From Cupriavidus pauculus (GTDB lineage: Bacteria; Pseudomonadota; Gammaproteobacteria; Burkholderiales; Burkholderiaceae), in assembly GCF_003854935.1 (NCBI RefSeq), contig NZ_CP033970.1, forward strand, positions 496,001 through 560,000: a DNA stretch of 64,000 bases. The letters are read 5' to 3'. The notes beneath the pieces are model-generated. The model was not told the DNA's origin, did no database searches, and saw only the letters and a list, made by a program, of their open reading frames with translations. Shown here piece after piece: positions 22,958 to 31,689 of the stretch. Within the stretch, counting starts at the first letter, position 1. Every line of letters starts with the position of its first letter. A program made the translations under genes and the position numbers.

Positions 22958-24616
22958 ATGCTGAACCCGATACCGGAACGACAATGGGACACGCGCCGCA
23001 CCGAGAAGCTGCGCCGCCAGGCCCTGGGCGCACAGATCGCCACGGGCAAGGTGGTGCCCACGGCAGACATCGTCCGCTTCCTGGAGACGATCACCGCCCC
23101 GGGCGACCGCGTGGTGCTGGAGGGCAACAACCAGAAGCAGGCCGACTTCCTGTCCCGCGCGCTGGCCGAGACCGACCCGGCGCGCGTGCACGACCTGCAC
23201 ATGATCATCCCGAGCGTGAGCCGGGTGGAACACCTGGACCTGTTCGAGCGCGGCATCGCCCGCAAGCTCGACTTCGCGTACGCCGGCGCCCAGAGCGTGC
23301 GGATCTCGCAGTTCCTGGAAGACGGCCTGCTGGAAGTGGGCGCCATCCACACCTACATCGAGCTGTACTCGCGGCTGTACGTGGACCTGACGCCGCACAT
23401 CGTGCTGACGGCCGGCTACAAGGCCGACCGCCACGGCAACCTGTACACCGGCCCCAGCACCGAGGATTCCCCGGCGCTGGTGGAGGCCGCGGCGTTCCGC
23501 GACGGCATCGTGATCGCGCAGGTCAACGAGATCGTCGACGACCCGGCCGACCTGCCGCGCGTGGACATTCCGGGGTCCTGGATCGACTACGTCGTGCAGT
23601 CCGACAAGCCGTTCTTCTGCGAGCCGCTGTTCACGCGCGACCCCCGGCTCATCAAGCCCGTGCACATCCTGATGGCGATGATGGCGATCCGCGGCATCTA
23701 CGAGCGCCACAACGTGCAGTCGCTGAACCACGGCATCGGCTTCAACACGGCGGCCATCGAGCTGATCCTGCCCACCTACGGCGAGCAGCTTGGCCTGAAG
23801 GGCAAGATCTGCAAGTACTGGACGCTGAACCCGCACCCCACGCTGATCCCGGCCATCGAGTCCGGCTGGGTGGAAAGCGTGCACAGCTTTGGCAGCGAAC
23901 TGGGCATGGAAGACTACGTGGCGGCGCGGCCCGACGTGTTCTTCACCGGCGCCGACGGCAGCATGCGCTCCAACCGCGCGTTCTGCCAGTTGGCCGGCCA
24001 GTACGCGGTGGACCTGTTCATCGGCTCCACGCTGCAGATCGACGGCGACGGCCATTCGTCGACGGTCACGCGCGGGCGCCTGTCCGGCTTTGGCGGCGCG
24101 CCGAACATGGGCCACAACCCCGGCGGCCGCCGCCATGCCACGCCGGCCTGGCTGGACCTGATCGAGACCGACGACCCGCTGGCCCGCGGCCGCAAGCTCG
24201 TGGTGCAGATGGTGGAAACGTTCCAGGCCGGCGGCAAGCCGACCTTCGTCGAATCGATGGACGCCGTGCAGGTGGCGCGCGACAGCGGCATGCCGCTGGC
24301 ACCGGTCATGATCTACGGCGACGACGTCACCCACGTGCTGACCGAGGAAGGCATCGCCTACCTGTACAAGGCGCGCTCGCTGGAAGAGCGCCGCCGCATG
24401 ATTGCCGCCGTGGCCGGCGTGACGCCGATCGGCATGAAGCACGACCCGGCCACCACGCGCCAGATGCGCAGCGACGGGCTGATTGCCCTGCCCGAGGACC
24501 TTGGCGTGCATCGCGCCCAGGCCACGCGGTCATTGCTGGCCGCGCGCAGCATGGCGGACCTGGTCGAATGGTCGGGCGGCCTCTACAACCCGCCCGCACG
24601 CTTCAGGAGCTGGTGA
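22958..24616 (+). CDS. mdcA: malonate decarboxylase alpha subunit, acetyl-ACP:malonate ACP transferase
   Basis: 552 residues, the normal MdcA length. The protein swaps acetate for malonate on the prosthetic thiol of the acyl carrier subunit MdcC, the first step of the cytoplasmic, biotin-independent decarboxylase cycle. The sequence shows the MdcA opening RQWDTRRTEKLRR, a coenzyme A-transferase-like core with VLEGNNQKQADFLSRALAE and GYKADRHGNLYTGPSTED, and FGGAPNMGHNPGGRRHAT near residues 373-390. CGGAG lies just before the ATG at 22958. It is the first of seven tightly packed mdc genes; its stop overlaps the mdcB start by one base. Confidence 0.95.
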   Translation: MLNPIPERQWDTRRTEKLRRQALGAQIATGKVVPTADIVRFLETITAPGDRVVLEGNNQKQADFLSRALAETDPARVHDLHMIIPSVSRVEHLDLFERGIARKLDFAYAGAQSVRISQFLEDGLLEVGAIHTYIELYSRLYVDLTPHIVLTAGYKADRHGNLYTGPSTEDSPALVEAAAFRDGIVIAQVNEIVDDPADLPRVDIPGSWIDYVVQSDKPFFCEPLFTRDPRLIKPVHILMAMMAIRGIYERHNVQSLNHGIGFNTAAIELILPTYGEQLGLKGKICKYWTLNPHPTLIPAIESGWVESVHSFGSELGMEDYVAARPDVFFTGADGSMRSNRAFCQLAGQYAVDLFIGSTLQIDGDGHSSTVTRGRLSGFGGAPNMGHNPGGRRHATPAWLDLIETDDPLARGRKLVVQMVETFQAGGKPTFVESMDAVQVARDSGMPLAPVMIYGDDVTHVLTEEGIAYLYKARSLEERRRMIAAVAGVTPIGMKHDPATTRQMRSDGLIALPEDLGVHRAQATRSLLAARSMADLVEWSGGLYNPPARFRSW

Positions 24617-25503
24617 TGATGGCGACCCTGGCAGCGCGCCCGCCCGTGGCGCACGGCATGGCCGAGGCGCTGGGCGACCTTGCCGTGGCGGTACTCGTCG
24701 ACGAAGCCACGCTGGCGCCCAAGCCGGGGCTGGTGGATGCGCGCGGCAACGGCGCCCACGCCGACATGACGCTGCCGCTGATGCTGGCCTCCGCGCGCAG
24801 CCTGCGCGACGGCTTTGCCGCGATGGCGCGCGCAGGCCGGCAGGCGCCCCGTATCGACGTGACGCTGCGCGAACGGCTGGGCGCGCTGGGCCGCGACGCC
24901 GAGGCGGCGATGCTGCGCGCCACGGGCGGCGTCAACACCCATCGCGGCGCCATCTGGGCGCTGGGCCTGCTGGCCGGCGCGGCCGGCTGGCTGGGCAAGA
25001 CCGATGGCGCGCGGCTGCACGCCAAGGCCGTGGTGCAGATGGCCGCCGTGATCGCGCGGCTGCCTGACCGGCATCGCCCCGCCCAGACCGGCAACAAGGG
25101 CGAGTTGGCCTGCGCGGCGTACGGCGTGGGCGGCGCGCGCGAGCAGGCCGAGGCCGGCTTTCCGCACGTGACGGGCATCGGCCTGCCGGCGCTGCGCGAT
25201 GCCCGCGCGCGCGGCGACGCCGAGCCCACGGCGCAGGTCAACGCGCTGCTGGCCATCATGGCGCGGCTCGACGACACCTGCGTGCTGGCCCGCGCGGGCC
25301 GGGCCGGGCTGGACGACGTGCAGGCCGGTGCCGAGGCGGTGCTGGAAGTCGGCGGCATCGGCACGCTGGCGGGCCGGCGCCGGCTGCACGACCTGGAAGC
25401 CACGATGCAGGCGCGGCAGGCATCGCCCGGCGGTGCGGCCGACCTGCTGGCCGCCACCCTATTCCTTGACCGGCTTCCAGCCGTGCAATCTGGAGACATC
25501 TGA
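24616..25503 (+). CDS. mdcB: triphosphoribosyl-dephospho-CoA synthase
   Basis: 295 residues of the CitG/MdcB family. It forms 2'-(5''-triphosphoribosyl)-3'-dephospho-CoA from ATP and dephospho-CoA, the precursor of the prosthetic group on MdcC. Visible blocks include EATLAPKPGLVDARGNGAH, DMTLPLML, TGGVNTHRGAIWALGLL (the family's TPGVNTHKG-type motif) and TGNKGELA. Two consecutive ATG codons (24616 and 24619) are possible starts, with AGGAG 6-9 bases ahead. It overlaps mdcA by one base and mdcC by one base. Confidence 0.93.
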   Translation: MMATLAARPPVAHGMAEALGDLAVAVLVDEATLAPKPGLVDARGNGAHADMTLPLMLASARSLRDGFAAMARAGRQAPRIDVTLRERLGALGRDAEAAMLRATGGVNTHRGAIWALGLLAGAAGWLGKTDGARLHAKAVVQMAAVIARLPDRHRPAQTGNKGELACAAYGVGGAREQAEAGFPHVTGIGLPALRDARARGDAEPTAQVNALLAIMARLDDTCVLARAGRAGLDDVQAGAEAVLEVGGIGTLAGRRRLHDLEATMQARQASPGGAADLLAATLFLDRLPAVQSGDI

Positions 25504-25811
25504 TGGAACAGCTCCGTTTCGAATACGCCGCCGGCAACCCGGCATCACGCCGCGTGCTGGTGGGCGTGGTGGGGTCCGGCGACCTGGAGGTCATCATCGA
25601 GCCCGGCGACGCGGGCAAGACGCTGATCGACGTCACCACGTCGGTCAACGGCTACGCGCGCGTCTGGGACGCCCAGCTCACCCGCGTCTTCAGCGCCGAG
25701 CCGCGCGCGGCGATGAAGATCCGCATCCACGACTTCGGCGCCACGCCGGGCGTGGTGGGCATGCGGCTGGCCGAGGCGTTCGAGGCCCTGGACAGCAAGG
25801 AGCCGACATGA
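25503..25811 (+). CDS. mdcC: malonate decarboxylase acyl carrier protein, delta subunit
   Basis: 102 residues. MdcC carries the phosphoribosyl-dephospho-CoA prosthetic group that holds acetyl and malonyl thioesters. The attachment serine is Ser25 in VGSGDLEV, the same position as in the Klebsiella protein. The rest is the conserved delta-subunit core with LIDVTTSVNGYARVWDAQL and IHDFGATPGVV. It begins inside the mdcB stop (TGATG) and overlaps mdcD by four bases, so its high-level synthesis depends on coupling. Confidence 0.95.
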   Translation: MEQLRFEYAAGNPASRRVLVGVVGSGDLEVIIEPGDAGKTLIDVTTSVNGYARVWDAQLTRVFSAEPRAAMKIRIHDFGATPGVVGMRLAEAFEALDSKEPT

Positions 25812-26662
25812 CCCGCGCCACGCTGCTTTCCCGCGAGAGCTTTGTCGAGATGGGCGCCCGCGAGCGCGCCCGCGCGCTGCTGGACCCCGGCAGCTTCCGC
25901 GAACTGGCCGGCCCGTTCGACGGCCTGACCTCGCCGTGGCTGGAACGCCAGGGCGTGGTGCCGCAGGGCGACGATGGCGTGATCGTGGCCAAGGGCACGG
26001 TCGACGGACTGCCCACGGTGGTCATGGCCATCGAGGGCGCGTTCCAGGGCGGCAGCCTGGGCGAAGTGGGCGGCGCCAAGATTGCCGGCGCGCTGGAGCT
26101 GGCCGCCGAGGACAACCGGCGCGGCGTGCCGATGCGCGCGGTCATCCTGTTCGAGACCGGCGGCGTGCGGCTGCAGGAGGCCAACCTGGGCCTGGCCGCG
26201 ATTGCCGAGATCCACGCCGGCATTGTCGACCTGCGCCGCTACCAGCCCGTGATCGGCGTGATTGCCGGACAGGTGGGCTGCTTTGGCGGCATGTCGATCG
26301 CGGCCGGCCTGTGCGGCGCGCTGGTGGTGACGCGCGAGGCGCGCCTGGGCCTGAACGGCCCGGCCGTGATCGAGCAGGAAGCCGGCATCGGCGAATACGA
26401 TTCGCGCGACCGCCCCTTCATCTGGGGCCTGACCGGCGGCGAGCAGCGCTTTGCCACGGGGCTGGCCGACCGCTACGTCGACGACGACGCGGCCGTCATC
26501 CGCGACACCGTGGCCGAACTGGTTGCGGCCCCGGCCACGCCGGCCGCGCGCAGCGACGACTACGACCGCTACCTGCAACGGATGGCCGCCTACGCCGCGG
26601 CCGACGCCGTGCATCAGCCCGATCCGGCCACCGTGCGCCGGCTCTATGGAGAACGACAATGA
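25808..26662 (+). CDS. mdcD: malonate decarboxylase beta subunit
   Basis: 284 residues of the carboxyltransferase fold. With MdcE it decarboxylates malonyl-S-ACP to acetyl-S-ACP. The crotonase-like oxyanion blocks VMAIEGAFQGGSLGEVGGAK and FETGGVRLQEANLGLAAIAE are present, followed by GQVGCFGGMSIAAGLC and LNGPAVIEQEAGIGEYDS. It overlaps mdcC (ATGA) and mdcE (ATGA) by four bases each. The start at 25808 gives the family's usual length. Confidence 0.94.
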   Translation: MTRATLLSRESFVEMGARERARALLDPGSFRELAGPFDGLTSPWLERQGVVPQGDDGVIVAKGTVDGLPTVVMAIEGAFQGGSLGEVGGAKIAGALELAAEDNRRGVPMRAVILFETGGVRLQEANLGLAAIAEIHAGIVDLRRYQPVIGVIAGQVGCFGGMSIAAGLCGALVVTREARLGLNGPAVIEQEAGIGEYDSRDRPFIWGLTGGEQRFATGLADRYVDDDAAVIRDTVAELVAAPATPAARSDDYDRYLQRMAAYAAADAVHQPDPATVRRLYGERQ

Positions 26663-27477
26663 GCGAACCGCATCTGCCCAGCCGTGGCGCGGCGTGGCTG
26701 GCCGCGCTGGCCGGCGCCGCCCCCCGGCTGCCCGGCTATCCGCCGTCGGTGCAGGTGGCCGATACCGAGATCGCCGGCCGCGCCGCGCGCCTGATCGCCG
26801 TGGTGCCAGACGCCGCCAGCCCGTTCCCGCGCGCCCGCCAGGGCGAGGTGGGGCTGCTGGAAGGCTGGTCGCTGGCGCGCGCCGTGCATGACGTGGTGGA
26901 CGCGGACCGCGACCGGCCGGTCAAGCGCGCCATCGTCGCCGTGGTCGACACGCCCAGCCAGGCCTACGGCCGGCGCGAAGAAGCGTTCGGCATCCACCAG
27001 GCGCTGGCCAGCGCCGCCGCGGCCTACGCGACGGCCCGGCTGCAGGGGCATCCGGTGATCGCGCTGCTGGTCGGCAAGGCCATGTCGGGCGCGTTCCTGG
27101 CGCACGGCTACCAGGCCAACCGCATCCTCGCGCTGCACGACCCCGCCGTGCAGGTGCACGCGATGGGCAAGGAAGCCGCCGCGCGCATCACGCTGCGCAG
27201 CGTGGAGGATCTGGAAGCATTCGCGGCCACCGTGCCGCCGATGGCCTATGACCTCGACAACTACGCCACGCTGGGGCTGCTCTGGCGCACGATTCCCGTG
27301 CAGCCGGCCGCCACGCCATCGGCCGGCGACCTGGCCACGGTCCGCCGCCATCTGCAGGAAGCCCTGGACGATATCGATGCCGATCCGCACCGTGACCTGC
27401 GCAGCCGCCTGCATGGCGAGAACCGTGGCGCCACGCGCCGCGCGCGGGAGGCCCTTGCCAGCCAGTGGCACGGCTGA
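26659..27477 (+). CDS. mdcE: malonate decarboxylase gamma subunit
   Basis: 272 residues. The partner of MdcD in the decarboxylation step. Conserved blocks: VVDTPSQAYGRREEAFGIHQ, ALLVGKAMSGAFLAHGYQAN, VHAMGKEAAARITLRSVEDL and an MAYDLDNYATLGLLW segment. The start overlaps the mdcD stop by four bases. Nothing unusual in length or composition. The mdcG start follows one base after the stop. Confidence 0.94.
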   Translation: MSEPHLPSRGAAWLAALAGAAPRLPGYPPSVQVADTEIAGRAARLIAVVPDAASPFPRARQGEVGLLEGWSLARAVHDVVDADRDRPVKRAIVAVVDTPSQAYGRREEAFGIHQALASAAAAYATARLQGHPVIALLVGKAMSGAFLAHGYQANRILALHDPAVQVHAMGKEAAARITLRSVEDLEAFAATVPPMAYDLDNYATLGLLWRTIPVQPAATPSAGDLATVRRHLQEALDDIDADPHRDLRSRLHGENRGATRRAREALASQWHG

Positions 27478-27478
27478 C

Positions 27479-28117
27479 ATGCGCCCGCAGCCGCACGACC
27501 TGGTCTGGCTGCGCGACCCCGCCGCGTTCATCGCGGCCGGGGACGTGCCGGACTGGGCCGATGCGGACTGGCTGGCGCAGGCCCCGCTCGTGGTGCGGCG
27601 CGACCGCGACGGCACGGGCCGCATCCCGGTGGGCATCCGCGGCCGCGTGCGCGCGCAGCGCCATGCCACGTGGATCGATGCCGCCCAGTGCGCCACCGTG
27701 GTGTCGCCGTTCGACATCGCACGCGAAGGCTTCTGGCGCCTGCATCCGCGCCGCGACGACATCCCCGCGCTGCACGCGCTGGACCCCATCGCCAGCCGGC
27801 TCGCCGCGCTGCCCCACCGCTGGGGCGTGACCGGGGCGGTCGGCTTCACGCTGGCGTCCGGCATCGACGTGCTGCACGCCGGCAGCGACATCGACCTGCT
27901 GATCCATTGCCCGCAACCGCCGGCGCCCGACGTGCTGGCCGCGCTGCAGGCGCTGGTCGAGCGGGATGACGTGCGGCTCGATATCCAGATCGCCACGCCA
28001 CACGGCGCGTTCGCGCTGCGCGAGCGGCTGCGCACGCAGGGCCGCGTGCTGCTGAAGACCGACACCGGCCCGGTGCTCTGCGACGACCCGTGGCAGCCGC
28101 CATGCCAACCCTGCTGA
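27479..28117 (+). CDS. mdcG: phosphoribosyl-dephospho-CoA transferase (holo-ACP synthase of malonate decarboxylase)
   Basis: 212 residues. MdcG transfers the prosthetic group made by MdcB onto Ser25 of MdcC. It belongs to the nucleotidyltransferase fold and shows the diagnostic GSDIDLLI stretch near residues 138-145, with the two metal-binding aspartates, preceded by GVTGAVGFTLASG. The N terminus PHDLVWL is also family-typical. It begins at 27479, and its end is overlapped by 16 bases by mdcH. Confidence 0.92.
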   Translation: MRPQPHDLVWLRDPAAFIAAGDVPDWADADWLAQAPLVVRRDRDGTGRIPVGIRGRVRAQRHATWIDAAQCATVVSPFDIAREGFWRLHPRRDDIPALHALDPIASRLAALPHRWGVTGAVGFTLASGIDVLHAGSDIDLLIHCPQPPAPDVLAALQALVERDDVRLDIQIATPHGAFALRERLRTQGRVLLKTDTGPVLCDDPWQPPCQPC

Positions 28118-29022
28118 CGTTTCCGGGCCAGGGCGCGCAGCGTCCCGGCATGCTGCACGCGCTGCCGGACGCGCCGGCGGTAGCCCGCACGCTGGCCGAA
28201 GCCAGCGACGCGCTGGACGCCGACATCCTGGCCCACGACGACGCCGCGCACCTGGCCTCGACGGTATCGGTGCAGCTATGCCTGCTCGTCGCGGGCGTGG
28301 CGAGCGCCCGGGCGCTGCTGGCAGACGGCCCGCCCGCGCACGCCGTGGCCGGGCTGTCGATCGGCGCCTACGCGGCGGCGGTCACGGCCGGCGTGCTGCC
28401 GTTCGCCGATGCCGTACGGCTCGTGGCGCTGCGCGGCCGGCTGATGGAAGCCGCCTATCCCGGCGGCTACGGCATGACGGCGATCCTGGGGCTCGACGAG
28501 CGCGCGCTGGCCGCCAGCGTCGCGCAAGTCCACGCGCCCGACATGCCGGTCTATATCGCCAACTACAACGCCGAAGGTCAACTCGTCATCGCCGGATCGG
28601 ACGCCGCCATGGACCGCGTCGCCACGCTGGCCCTGAACGCCGGCGCCCGCACCGCGCAACGCGTGGCGATTGCCGTACCGTCGCACTGCCCCCTGCTCGA
28701 CGAACCGGCCCAGGCCTTGCGCCGGGCCTTTGACGGCATCACGCTGGCACGCCCGTCGCTACGCTACTTCAGCGCCAGCGCCGCCCGCGAACTGCGCGAC
28801 CCGTCCCGCATCGCCGAAGACCTGGCCCGCAACATGGCGCTGCCCGTCCGCTGGCACGAAACCATGCTCCTGGCCCGCGCCTGCGACATGCGCCTGGCCG
28901 TGGAAATGCCCCCAGGCAACGTGCTGACCCGTCTGTGCCAGCCAACGTTTCCCCAGGCGGTGGCGCTGGCGGAAATACGTGCCGATAGCGTGCGGGTGCT
29001 GATGGGGCGGGAGGACGACTGA
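28102..29022 (+). CDS. mdcH: malonyl-CoA:ACP transacylase, epsilon subunit
   Basis: 306 residues of the FabD-like acyltransferase family. MdcH loads malonyl from malonyl-CoA on MdcC and so primes the enzyme for its first turnover. Motifs are FPGQGAQRPGM at the N terminus, the nucleophile elbow GLSIGAY near residues 85-91, and the histidine in AVPSHCPLL near 195. The ATG at 28102 lies inside mdcG; GTG at 28090 would extend it by four residues. This is the last mdc gene: no mdcL/mdcM or mdcF transporter follows, since the downstream DNA is repeat sequence and an oppositely oriented LysR gene. Confidence 0.93.
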   Translation: MPTLLTFPGQGAQRPGMLHALPDAPAVARTLAEASDALDADILAHDDAAHLASTVSVQLCLLVAGVASARALLADGPPAHAVAGLSIGAYAAAVTAGVLPFADAVRLVALRGRLMEAAYPGGYGMTAILGLDERALAASVAQVHAPDMPVYIANYNAEGQLVIAGSDAAMDRVATLALNAGARTAQRVAIAVPSHCPLLDEPAQALRRAFDGITLARPSLRYFSASAARELRDPSRIAEDLARNMALPVRWHETMLLARACDMRLAVEMPPGNVLTRLCQPTFPQAVALAEIRADSVRVLMGREDD

Positions 29023-29030
29023 GGGTGGGT

Positions 29031-29457
29031 GCCAGCGGTTCAAATGGCGACCATCGCGTCTTGCACTGCCTGCCCTCTCCCCCGACCCCTCTCCCGCAGG
29101 CGGGAGAGGGGAGCAAACCGGCTGCGATTGATGGGCCGGTAGCCTGCCGCACACCATGACCTGCTCCCCTCTCCCGCGTCGCGGGAGAGGGGCTGGGGGA
29201 GAGGGCCAGCGGTTCAAATGGCGACCATCGCGTCTTGCATTGCCTGCCCTCACCCCCGACCCCTCTCCCGCAGGCGGGAGAGGGGAGTAAACCAGTAGCT
29301 ATTGATGGGCCGGTAGCTTGCCGCACACCATGACCTGCTCCCCTCTCCCGCGTCGCGGGAGAGGGGCTGGGGGTGAGGGCCAGCCGTTTAAATGGCGACC
29401 ATCGCGTCTTGCACTGCCTGCCCTCTCCCCGACCCCGGACACGGGAGCAAACCATGA
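29031..29457. repeat. tandem 174-bp REP-like repeat, 2.5 copies
   Basis: Units begin at 29031, 29205 and 29379, each with GCCAGC followed by a GTTCAAATGGCGACC-like start, exactly 174 bases apart. The third is partial. Each full unit contains two different inverted repeats built on CCCCTCTCCCGC / GCGGGAGAGGGG. The copies differ at only a few positions. The region fills the gap between mdcH and the next LysR gene and has no credible coding sequence; the open frames across it are by-products of the repeat. A related single element is at 38509-38640. Confidence 0.9.
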
Positions 29458-29468
29458 TTCCCCAACGC

Positions 29469-30341
29469 CTACCCCACCCCCAACGTCGCCGTCACCGCTT
29501 CGCGCAGCGCCTGCAGCAGGCGGTTGTCTTCGTCGGCCTTGCGCAGCACCAGCGACATCAGCAGCACGGGCGCGTCCGGGCCCAGGCGGATGCGGCGGAC
29601 CGGATAGCGGTCGATCACCGTCGGGTCCATCAACTGCACCACCGACACCCCCAGCCCGGCGCTGACCATCGCGACGATGGCGGTAACGCTGTCGAATTCC
29701 ATCGCGCTGCGCTTGTCGGGCAGCAGGCCGTGCACGTGGCGGGCGGCCATGGCGCCGGTGACGGTGGCCTTGTCGTAGCGGATCCAGTCGTAGCGGGCCA
29801 GCAGGTCGGCGGCCGATTCGCCACGGCTGCCGGGTGGGGCGATCAGTTGCAGTTCGCGCGTGGCCACCGGATACCAGCGCAGGCTCGCAAGCCGGCCCGA
29901 TTCGGGGCGGGCCACCACGGCGGCGTCCAGCTGGGCGGCCTTGACCATTTCGATGAGCCCCGCGCTGCGCCCGCGCACGGGCTTGACGGTCAGGCGCGGG
30001 TAGCGCTCGCGCAGGTAGCGTAGCGTGCCGGGCAGCAGCACCGGCTGCATGGACTCGATGACCCCCAGCCGCACCGTGCCCTCCACGGCCACGCTGGCCC
30101 GGCGGCGCAGCGCGTTCAGGTGCCGCAGGCCGCCTTCCATCGCGGCGGCTACCTCGCGGGCCAGCGCGTTGGGCCGCACCTGCAGCCCCGAGCGGTCGAA
30201 CAGCGGCTGGCCCAGGTACTGTTCCAGCTGCTTCATCTGCATGCTGACCGCGCTTGGCGTCAGGTGCATCGTCGCGGCCGCTGCCGCGAACGAGCCTTCC
30301 TCGATCACGGCCGCCAGCGTGGCGAAGGTCTCCAGCTTCAT
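29469..30341 (-). CDS. LysR family transcriptional regulator
   Basis: 290 residues. The N-terminal helix-turn-helix is MKLETFATLAAVIEEGSFAAAA with TPSAVSMQMKQLEQYLGQPLF. The effector domain carries RLGVIESMQP and the hinge-distal AMVSAGLGVSVVQL. The ATG at 30341 has AAGGA six bases upstream; a TTG two codons earlier is not needed. It is divergent from the dioxygenase gene at 30471 across 129 bases, which is the standard arrangement for a LysR protein and its target. The intergenic region has two ACGTCA words 11 bases apart (about 30360-30376). Confidence 0.9.
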   Translation of the reverse strand: MKLETFATLAAVIEEGSFAAAAATMHLTPSAVSMQMKQLEQYLGQPLFDRSGLQVRPNALAREVAAAMEGGLRHLNALRRRASVAVEGTVRLGVIESMQPVLLPGTLRYLRERYPRLTVKPVRGRSAGLIEMVKAAQLDAAVVARPESGRLASLRWYPVATRELQLIAPPGSRGESAADLLARYDWIRYDKATVTGAMAARHVHGLLPDKRSAMEFDSVTAIVAMVSAGLGVSVVQLMDPTVIDRYPVRRIRLGPDAPVLLMSLVLRKADEDNRLLQALREAVTATLGVG

Positions 30342-30470
30342 CAGCAATCCTTATGAAGGACGTCAAACAACGTCACTTTTTCTTGTTGCCGGGCAAGCAT
30401 AGACTGGCTTCACGACGTCGCGCAAGGCTGCACAGCCCCCGCCCACAACCTGACAGAGACAACGATTCCC

Positions 30471-31595
30471 ATGCCCGCACAACGCCCCCAAGCCTGGCTC
30501 GCCGCCGATGCCCAGCGCGACACTTCCTGGATCCTGCGCCTGACCGATTCCGAGGTGGCCAGCTTCGACCACGCCCTGGCGCACGCCCGCGCCCTGGGCA
30601 AGCCGCTGCTGGAGATGACCCGCGACGACTTTCCGCTCGATGCCGGCGCGCGCCAGGCGCTGGACCGGGCCGTGGCGATGACGCAGGGCCGCTGGGGCAT
30701 GTGCCTGGTCAAGGGCTTTCCGGTGGACCGCTGGACCGAGGACGACACCCGCCTGGCCTACTGGGGCATGGGGCTGCACATGGGCGTGGCCCGCACCCAG
30801 AACCGCACCAGCGACTTCATGAACGACGTGCGCGACGTGGGCGCCGCCTACAAGACCACCAACGGCCGTGGCTACAACACCAACGCCGGGCTCGATTTCC
30901 ATACCGATTCGGGCGACATCGTCGGCCTGATCTGCCGCCGCGCGGCCCGCTCCGGTGGCGAGAGCAAGGTGGTCAGTTCCATCGCGCTGCGCGATGCCGT
31001 GGCCCAGCGCCGCCCGGACCTGATCCCGGTGCTGCAGCAGCCGTTCTACTACAGCTACCAGGGCGCGCAGGACCCGTCGCAGCCGCCGTACTACCCGCTG
31101 CCGATCCTGGGCAGCCACCCCACGGCGTTCGCGTTCCGGATCAACCGCAAGAACGTGGTGGCTGCCCAGCGCGACTTTCCCGAAGTGCCGCGCCTGACGC
31201 CCGCCCAGACCGAGGCGCTGGACCTGCTCGACACGCTGCTGGCGGACCCCGCGCTGTGCTTCTCGATGCAGCTGGAGCAGGGCGACATGCAGTTGCTGAA
31301 CAACTATGTGACCGTCCACTCGCGCACCAACTTCGAGGACTACGAGGCATTCGACCGCAAGCGCCACCTGCTGCGCCTGTGGCTGGCGGTGCCGGGGTCG
31401 CAGCCGCTGCCCGACGACTGGGCGGTCTATTTCACCGATGTCCGCGCCGGCGCCGTGCGCGGCGGGCTGCGCGGCAGCGCGCGGAGTGCCGCGTTCGACG
31501 CCTTCGAGCAGCGCCAGGCGCAGGCGATGGGCATGCCGCTGATGCCCTGGCCGGGCACCGCGGCAACGCACCCGGCGGAGCCCGCCACGGCCTGA
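30471..31595 (+). CDS. TauD/TfdA-family Fe(II)/2-oxoglutarate-dependent dioxygenase
   Basis: 374 residues with the clavaminate-synthase-like jelly-roll fold. The metal triad is visible: H and D in LDFHTDSGD near residues 142-150 and the distal His in NNYVTVHSRTNFED near 282; the 2-oxoglutarate-binding arginine is likely in DRKRHLLRLWL just after. Substrates of this family range from taurine to phenoxyacetates and gamma-butyrobetaine, and the sequence does not single one out. The gene is divergent from a LysR gene and is followed by a Bug receptor 94 bases downstream, which suggests uptake and oxidation of an organic acid. Confidence 0.82.
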   Translation: MPAQRPQAWLAADAQRDTSWILRLTDSEVASFDHALAHARALGKPLLEMTRDDFPLDAGARQALDRAVAMTQGRWGMCLVKGFPVDRWTEDDTRLAYWGMGLHMGVARTQNRTSDFMNDVRDVGAAYKTTNGRGYNTNAGLDFHTDSGDIVGLICRRAARSGGESKVVSSIALRDAVAQRRPDLIPVLQQPFYYSYQGAQDPSQPPYYPLPILGSHPTAFAFRINRKNVVAAQRDFPEVPRLTPAQTEALDLLDTLLADPALCFSMQLEQGDMQLLNNYVTVHSRTNFEDYEAFDRKRHLLRLWLAVPGSQPLPDDWAVYFTDVRAGAVRGGLRGSARSAAFDAFEQRQAQAMGMPLMPWPGTAATHPAEPATA

Positions 31596-31689
31596 CCCCA
31601 AGCCTTGCGGCCGGCGCCCCCCCGGCCGCATCCCCGCACGGCGCCCGCCAGACGAGGCGCCGGATTCGAAAGAGAAACGGAGACAACCC

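Noticed and set aside
28759-29455. Minus-strand frames across the repeat region (164-228 codons)
   Set aside because: Generated by repetition of the 174-bp unit; they contain duplicated SPSPATRERG-like peptide, a hallmark of translated REP sequence.
29031-29457. CRISPR-like array
   Set aside because: Unit length of 174 bases with only 2.5 near-identical copies, no unique spacers and no cas genes nearby.
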